A DNA stretch of 64,000 nt. It comes from Gentiana macrophylla (taxonomy: Eukaryota > Streptophyta > Magnoliopsida > Gentianales > Gentianaceae). Positions within the stretch are counted from its first letter, which is position 1. The number at the start of each line of letters is the position of its first letter. The stretch lies in the NCBI GenBank assembly GCA_026214975.1, contig CM047805.1, positions 2,294,001-2,358,000 on the forward strand. Direction: 5' to 3'. Shown piece by piece: positions 59,679-64,000 of this stretch. The position numbers and the translations under genes were made by a program. The notes beneath the pieces are model-generated. The model had not been told where the DNA came from, did not search any database, and saw only the letters and a list, made by a program, of their open reading frames with translations.

Positions 59679-59883
59679 AAAAGATTTTCAATGAAGGATG
59701 TCGCCAAAGAATGCATACCTTGCTGATTGGAGTCGGACCTTCTTGGCTTGTATTTTATCAGATGGTAGTATTCCGTCCTTGAGGTAGAGAGCGATCGAGT
59801 CCATCCACGTGGCCTGCTGAGTGATCGGCTGGGCCTCCGCTTCGTTGTAACTCCTATCGGTCAATAGCTCGACTAGAACCTTC

Positions 59884-60900
59884 TTACTCGAGCGAAGTTC
59901 GATGCAAGCTTAGAGAGTGCGTCGCCCGTTTATTCTGACTTCGGGGAACCTGTTCGAATTGAACTGCCTTGAACTTAGGTATGAGGCTTTCCACCACTGC
60001 TAAGTAGTTCTTCATGGTTTCTTCCTTAGCCTCATACTCCCCTTTTACATGATTTACCACCAACTGGGAGTCATTGTAAACCAACAAATCCTCGGCACCT
60101 AGCTTCAGAGCAAGCTTCAGACCAGTGATCATAGCCTCGTACTCAGCCTCATTGTTCGTTGCTTTAAAGTCGAATCGAAGGGCGTACGGGAACTCTTCGC
60201 ATTTTGGGCTAACTAGAAGGAGACCTGCTCCTGCCCCCTCCTTGCTCGATGCTCCATCGACCTGGAGGGTCCATTTCTTCTCCGGAATTTGCTTCTCTTG
60301 GTCGAGTTGAATAGAAATCCCTTCGGCTAAGAAATCTGCCAAGGCCTGAGCTTTTACCGCTGTTCGAGGGACAAATTCGATGTCGTACTGTGCCATTTCT
60401 ACTACCCATTTCGCCAGTCGACCTGAGGTGTCAGGCTTTGCTAAAATTTGCTTCAGTGGTTGGTCCGTGACTACCACAATAGGGTGGGATTGGAAGTAGG
60501 GCCTCAGCTTTCTCGAGGCGTGAACAAGACATAATGCTAGCTTCTCTACTGGTGAGTACCGGATCTCGGGGCCATGTAGCGCTTTACTCACAAAGTAGAT
60601 AGACACTTGGCCATGCACCCCTTCTCGAACCAAGACCGCATTCACTGCCTTCTCGCATACTGCCAAATAAACTAATAACCTTTCCCCTTCTCGAGGTGAA
60701 GTGAGGGTGGGTAACTCTGATAAATATGTTTTCAACTCCTCGAAGGCTGTCTGACATTCATCATCCCAATGAAAAGGAGTGGCCTTGCGGAGAATTTTGA
60801 AAAATGGTAGCGCACGCCTTGTGCGGATCTCGATAAGAATCTGCACGAGAGCGCCATTCGACCGGTAAGTCTTTGCACTTCCTTTGTGTTTCGAGGGCAA
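59884..60900 (-). CDS. Tat RNase H plus second archaeal-type RNase H
   Basis: 338 codons. Residues 40-190 are the original gypsy RNase H (PFHWDDECQTAFEELK, YSPVEKLALCLVHASRKLRP), where LVYLAVCEKAVNAVL lacks the usual first Asp, a known tendency in Tat. Residues 210-335 are a second RNase H with LQVDGASSKEGAGAG (Asp215), ATNNEAEYEAM (Glu251) and VYNDSQLVVN (Asp277), so catalytic residues are kept there. This domain pair defines the Tat lineage. Confidence 0.93.
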   Translation of the reverse strand: MPSKHKGSAKTYRSNGALVQILIEIRTRRALPFFKILRKATPFHWDDECQTAFEELKTYLSELPTLTSPREGERLLVYLAVCEKAVNAVLVREGVHGQVSIYFVSKALHGPEIRYSPVEKLALCLVHASRKLRPYFQSHPIVVVTDQPLKQILAKPDTSGRLAKWVVEMAQYDIEFVPRTAVKAQALADFLAEGISIQLDQEKQIPEKKWTLQVDGASSKEGAGAGLLLVSPKCEEFPYALRFDFKATNNEAEYEAMITGLKLALKLGAEDLLVYNDSQLVVNHVKGEYEAKEETMKNYLAVVESLIPKFKAVQFEQVPRSQNKRATHSLSLHRTSLE

Positions 60901-60972
60901 GCATATTCTTCAACGTGTCGATTTTATCCGGTTTGCCCGAATCCCGCCCTTCAAATCATATACCCCAAGAAC

Positions 60973-61722
60973 TTACGACATGACCCCAAAGGTGCACTTC
61001 TTTGGGTTCAACCTCATCTGCGTATCCCTCAACACTTCAAATACCTCTCGAGCGTCAACCAAATATTGCTTGATAGATCGACTCTTGATCAGTAAGTCGT
61101 CTACATAAACCTCCATACATCTACCAATTTGCTTGGCGAAAATCTTATTGACTGCTCTCTGATACGTAGCCCCAGCATTTTTCATTCCGAATGGCATGGT
61201 TACGTAACAGAAATTGCCAAATTCCGTGATAAGTGCCGTTTTTTCAGCGTCTCGAGGATCCATTAGAATCTGGTGGTATCCTTTATACGCGTCTAAAAAA
61301 CCAAACACTTCGAAATCGATGGTGGAGTCCACTAACCTGTCGATTTTTGGCAAAGGGTATGAGTCTTTCGGGCATGCTTTGTTCAAGTCGGTGAAGTCCA
61401 CGCACATACGCCAACTGCCTTCGGGTTTCTTGACCAATACCGGGTTGGCTAGCCATTCTGGATAGAACACTTCTCTCACTATCTGGGCTGACAGTAGCTT
61501 ACCGACTTCCAACTCTATTGCCTCAAGTCGATCGGAAGCAAAATTTCTCTTATTCTGCTTGACTGGCTTCTTAGCCTGGTCAATTTCGAGCTTATGGACC
61601 GCGATGTCTGTGGATAGCCCTGGCATGTCGGTAGCCTTCCAGGCAAAGACATCTCTGAACTCGATCAGCAACTCGATGAGCAACTGTTTTTCTCTGGATG
61701 GGATCCAAATCCCGACTTGCAC
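60973..61722 (-). CDS. Tat reverse transcriptase
   Basis: 249 codons. RT motifs in order: WRMCVDFTDLNKACPKDSYP, FGFLDAYKGYHQI (first Asp at 144), MPFGMKNAGATYQR, and the active-site YVDD at 206-209, then KKCTFGV. The frame ends at 60973, and the connection to RNase H (60900) is broken by a shift. Confidence 0.93.
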   Translation of the reverse strand: MQVGIWIPSREKQLLIELLIEFRDVFAWKATDMPGLSTDIAVHKLEIDQAKKPVKQNKRNFASDRLEAIELEVGKLLSAQIVREVFYPEWLANPVLVKKPEGSWRMCVDFTDLNKACPKDSYPLPKIDRLVDSTIDFEVFGFLDAYKGYHQILMDPRDAEKTALITEFGNFCYVTMPFGMKNAGATYQRAVNKIFAKQIGRCMEVYVDDLLIKSRSIKQYLVDAREVFEVLRDTQMRLNPKKCTFGVMS

Positions 61723-62300
61723 ACACTGATCGTCTTCTCCTTCCCAAAGTCGAACATTTTCGACTGCATCACTGGAGACCAGTTCCTTTCCTCTTCTTCC
61801 TCTAGAATCAATTCCTCGACTAAGATTTGTTGAACTGCCATCTTCCCATTCATGACAACGGAGTTACAACTCCGTGCGGCTTCAACATCTCCCTTTACCT
61901 CGTGAGAACCGTTCCTGGTTGGAAATTTCATGCTGTTATGGAACGTTGAAATGATAGCGCGCAGGTCGAAGAGCGCGGGTCGCCCCAAGATAACATTATA
62001 AGCAGAGGGAGCTTTGACCACTACATAGCTCAACTCGAGGGTCCTTTCTTTCTCACCATCTCCGACCATTGTGAGAAGTTTTATCGATCCCATAGGATGA
62101 ACTGCCTGACCTGTAAATCCAAAGAGGGGGATGCTATAGGAGCTAGATCCTTCTCTTGCAACTTCATCGCTTGGAAAGCCGAGTAATACAGAATGTTTAC
62201 TGCGCTACCATTATCGATGCAAACCCTCGATACACGGGCCCGACTAATCACAGCCTCGATAACCAGTCCCTCGCTATGACTCCTAGACTTGGGGATATCG
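61665..62300 (-). pseudogene. Tat aspartic protease, frameshifted
   Basis: The active-site region VCIDNGSAVNILY reads at about 62235-62185. The C-terminal half is the ORF 61665-62093, with LSYVVVKAPSAYNVILGRPA. Asp-Asn-Gly-Ser replaces the usual Asp-Thr/Ser-Gly, which could be a real variant or a misread base. Followed by a linker rich in Glu. Confidence 0.82.
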
Positions 62301-62443
62301 TCGCGAGGTCCATAACCGACTTCCGTCGTAAATTTGAGCTGCTTACGCTCTCTCGAGCTATCAGTTGGCTCTCGATCAGCTTGGTCTTTGTCGCACTCCC
62401 CGGCCCAAAGATCGTGTTAACATAATTGTTTGGTCGATTATCG

Positions 62444-63829
62444 TCATATCTGTCTCGACGAGTTGTCTCTGTTGTTTCCATCATGATGCGGAGATCGATT
62501 CCTCTGGGGTGATCGATCTCTCCTTCTTTGAGCATCTCGGCCTCGACCCTTATCCTGATCTGAGTTCTTTCTTTTATACTCTCCACGCCCCCTGGGCGCA
62601 TCACAGCGAGATCTATCGACCACTTCATCTAGCTTCCCTTCCTGAATGCAGGTGTCGATGTCTTTTTTCAGGTCGTGACAATCCTCTGTTGTGTGACCTA
62701 TGTCTTCATGAAACTCGCAATACTTGTTTGAATTCCTCTTTTCTTGAGGTTTCTTCAATAGAGGCGGTCTTCTTGCTATGTTCTTCGAGAGCATGATCGA
62801 TAACACCTCGGCTCGAGACCGATTAAGCGGAATGAAATCCTTATCACGCGTGGGTCCCTTCTTTCCCCCGCGGTCTGAGGCGGGTGCCTCTATACGATCC
62901 CAGACTGAAGGTTTACTCTCGACATCCTGTCTCTTGGATTGATTCTTATTCAGACCTTGGTTGTCCCTTTTCGAATCCATCCAGTCGGATTGGGTGTGCC
63001 TGCGCACTACCTCTTCCCCTTGACAGAATCTATGGACCACATTGACGCACTCGTCCATGGTGTGTGGGACATCTCTGCTCAACTTCATGTATAACTTCGT
63101 ATTACGTAGCCCCCCCACGTACGACGTGATCAAAAGTCGATCATCTGCATCCTTGACCTGCATGGCCTCGAGATTAAATCTCTTCAAATAATCTAACATT
63201 GCTTCATCCATTTGCTGCCTCATGTTCATGAGGTGCGTGGCGCTTAAGTGAAATTTCTTGTTGACGATGAAAGCATCCCGAAACTTCCGGGCTAGCATGG
63301 CGAAACTGGAGATCGACCCGGGTCGTAGCTTAGTAAACCATTCTCTGGCCCGACCTACGAGTAGCGTCTCAAACGCTCGACATCGCATCGCATCGGGTGC
63401 ACCGTCCAACCTCATCTGGGACAGATACCTGTGTAGATGGTCTTTCGGGTCGGTAGTGCCATCGTATGGTTCTATCTTTGGTATCTTAAACCCCTTGGGT
63501 TTAGGGAAACTCTCGATCTCCTTTGTGAAATGGGACTCTAACCATAGCGAAACTTGATTCTTTCCCAGAATAACATCCAGTTCCTCCCTGACACTGTATT
63601 CATCCATTTTCTGATGCTTCTGTTAGATCTCACGCCTCTTTCTCTCCACCGAGCTAGAGGAAGCATTGACTTTGTCTCTGGGAGTTTGTTTAGGCTTGTC
63701 TGCGGCATCTTTCCGACCGTCATTTGCTGCGGCATCTTTCTGACCGCCGGCCGCTTGTTTTTGCGCCATAACCGCCTCTGCTATAATCCTGGACATTACT
63801 TCCAGGTCCGCCCTTGCTAATTGATCCAC
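62444..63829 (-). CDS. Tat gag, with an in-frame stop near the N-terminus
   Basis: The 387-codon ORF 63607-62444 holds the gag core (IEPYDGTTDPKDHLHRYLSQ, CRAFETLLVGRAREWFTKL, FNLEAMQVKDADDRLLITS) and a CCHC-like zinc knuckle at Cys297-His300-His305-Cys310 (CEFHEDIGHTTEDC), then an Arg/Asp-rich tail. The same frame continues upstream beyond one stop (63623-63829: LARADLEVMSRIIAEAVM), so gag begins further right. A shifted frame at 62628-62248 carries gag toward protease. Confidence 0.9.
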
Positions 63830-64000
63830 AAGCGCTCGGTGTTCTGGAGCAAGACCTTGCTTTTCTTGCTAGGGGTTTCCCTGGACAGGACCTTGCTTCT
63901 CTTGCTGAGGATCCTCAAGGACAAGATCCAAGACGGGATCTTTTTCCCCATGCATGCCGGGATCTAACTGCTCGTTGATCTGCGAGCTTTGATCTGCAGC
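63830..64000 (-). pseudogene. Tat gag N-terminal region, partial
   Basis: Reads as Gln/Glu/Pro-rich protein in the gag frame with one TAG, and contains a short duplication (QQEKQGPVQGNP / QEKQGLAPEH). Runs off the window. Confidence 0.55.

Larger units (their letters stand above)
54488..64000 (-). mobile_element. Tat-lineage Ty3/gypsy LTR retrotransposon, minus strand (5' end outside window)
   Basis: On the minus strand from the right edge: gag, protease, RT, RNase H, a second (archaeal-type) RNase H, integrase, a tandem repeat, an ORF on the opposite strand, a purine tract and the 3' LTR (55003-54488). The second RNase H and the extra antisense ORF after integrase are hallmarks of the Tat lineage (Retand-like). 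Frames are broken at several points but each domain is well preserved. Confidence 0.93.

Noticed and set aside
1..64000. CRISPR array, operons, tRNA or rRNA genes
   Set aside because: The matches to tRNA ends are primer-binding sites next to LTRs; no cloverleaf or spaced direct repeat array seen.

Overview
The window is repeat-dense nuclear DNA of a flowering plant, most likely a eudicot. Evidence: tRNA-Asp and initiator tRNA-Met primer-binding sites of plant LTR retrotransposons, Athila and Tat lineage Ty3/gypsy domains, a CACTA element with a Ptta/En/Spm-type transposase, a plant L1-type LINE, TRIMs, MITEs and GT-AG introns. I see no rRNA, tRNA, organellar or bacterial genes. The species cannot be told from the sequence.

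Layout. 1-10702: Athila-lineage element A (+), its 5' LTR cut by the window edge, inserted in a copia-type, largely non-coding element on the minus strand (10703-14253). 14345-30832: a 5'-truncated LINE split by two later insertions, Athila element B (14496-26260, TSD CCAGC) and a small gag-only element (27126-29806, TSD GTCTG). 31311-32120: solo LTR (TSD CCGTG). 32160-36594: CACTA element with a broken, intron-containing TNPA/Ptta-like gene and no TNPD. 36627-37274: a TRIM (TSD TGTCT) with a related TRIM in reverse inside its second LTR. 37746-37904: foldback MITE. 39405-48589: LARD-like element without coding capacity (TSD GACAT). 49018-50811: small LTR element whose left end is an inverted LTR, so both outer ends are LTR 3' (U5) ends, flanked by TSD ACGAC. 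51169-53872: the only host-type gene I can support, a 3' gene portion whose exon is split by a 257-bp hAT MITE (TSD TTCAAAGC). 54488-64000: Tat-lineage Ty3/gypsy element on the minus strand with a spliced antisense ORF, a 76-bp tandem repeat and gag-pol, running off the right edge.

Most gag-pol reading frames are broken by one- and two-base shifts. LTR pairs of the same element differ mainly by small indels at CG-, CTG- and GGCC-rich spots rather than by C-to-T changes, so part of the breakage may be technical. The strongest candidates for something unusual are the U5-U5 palindromic element (49013-50816), the 14-bp palindrome family shared by both Athila elements, the antisense spliced gene of the Tat element with its own TATA box, and the conserved non-coding modules before the Athila 3' LTRs.
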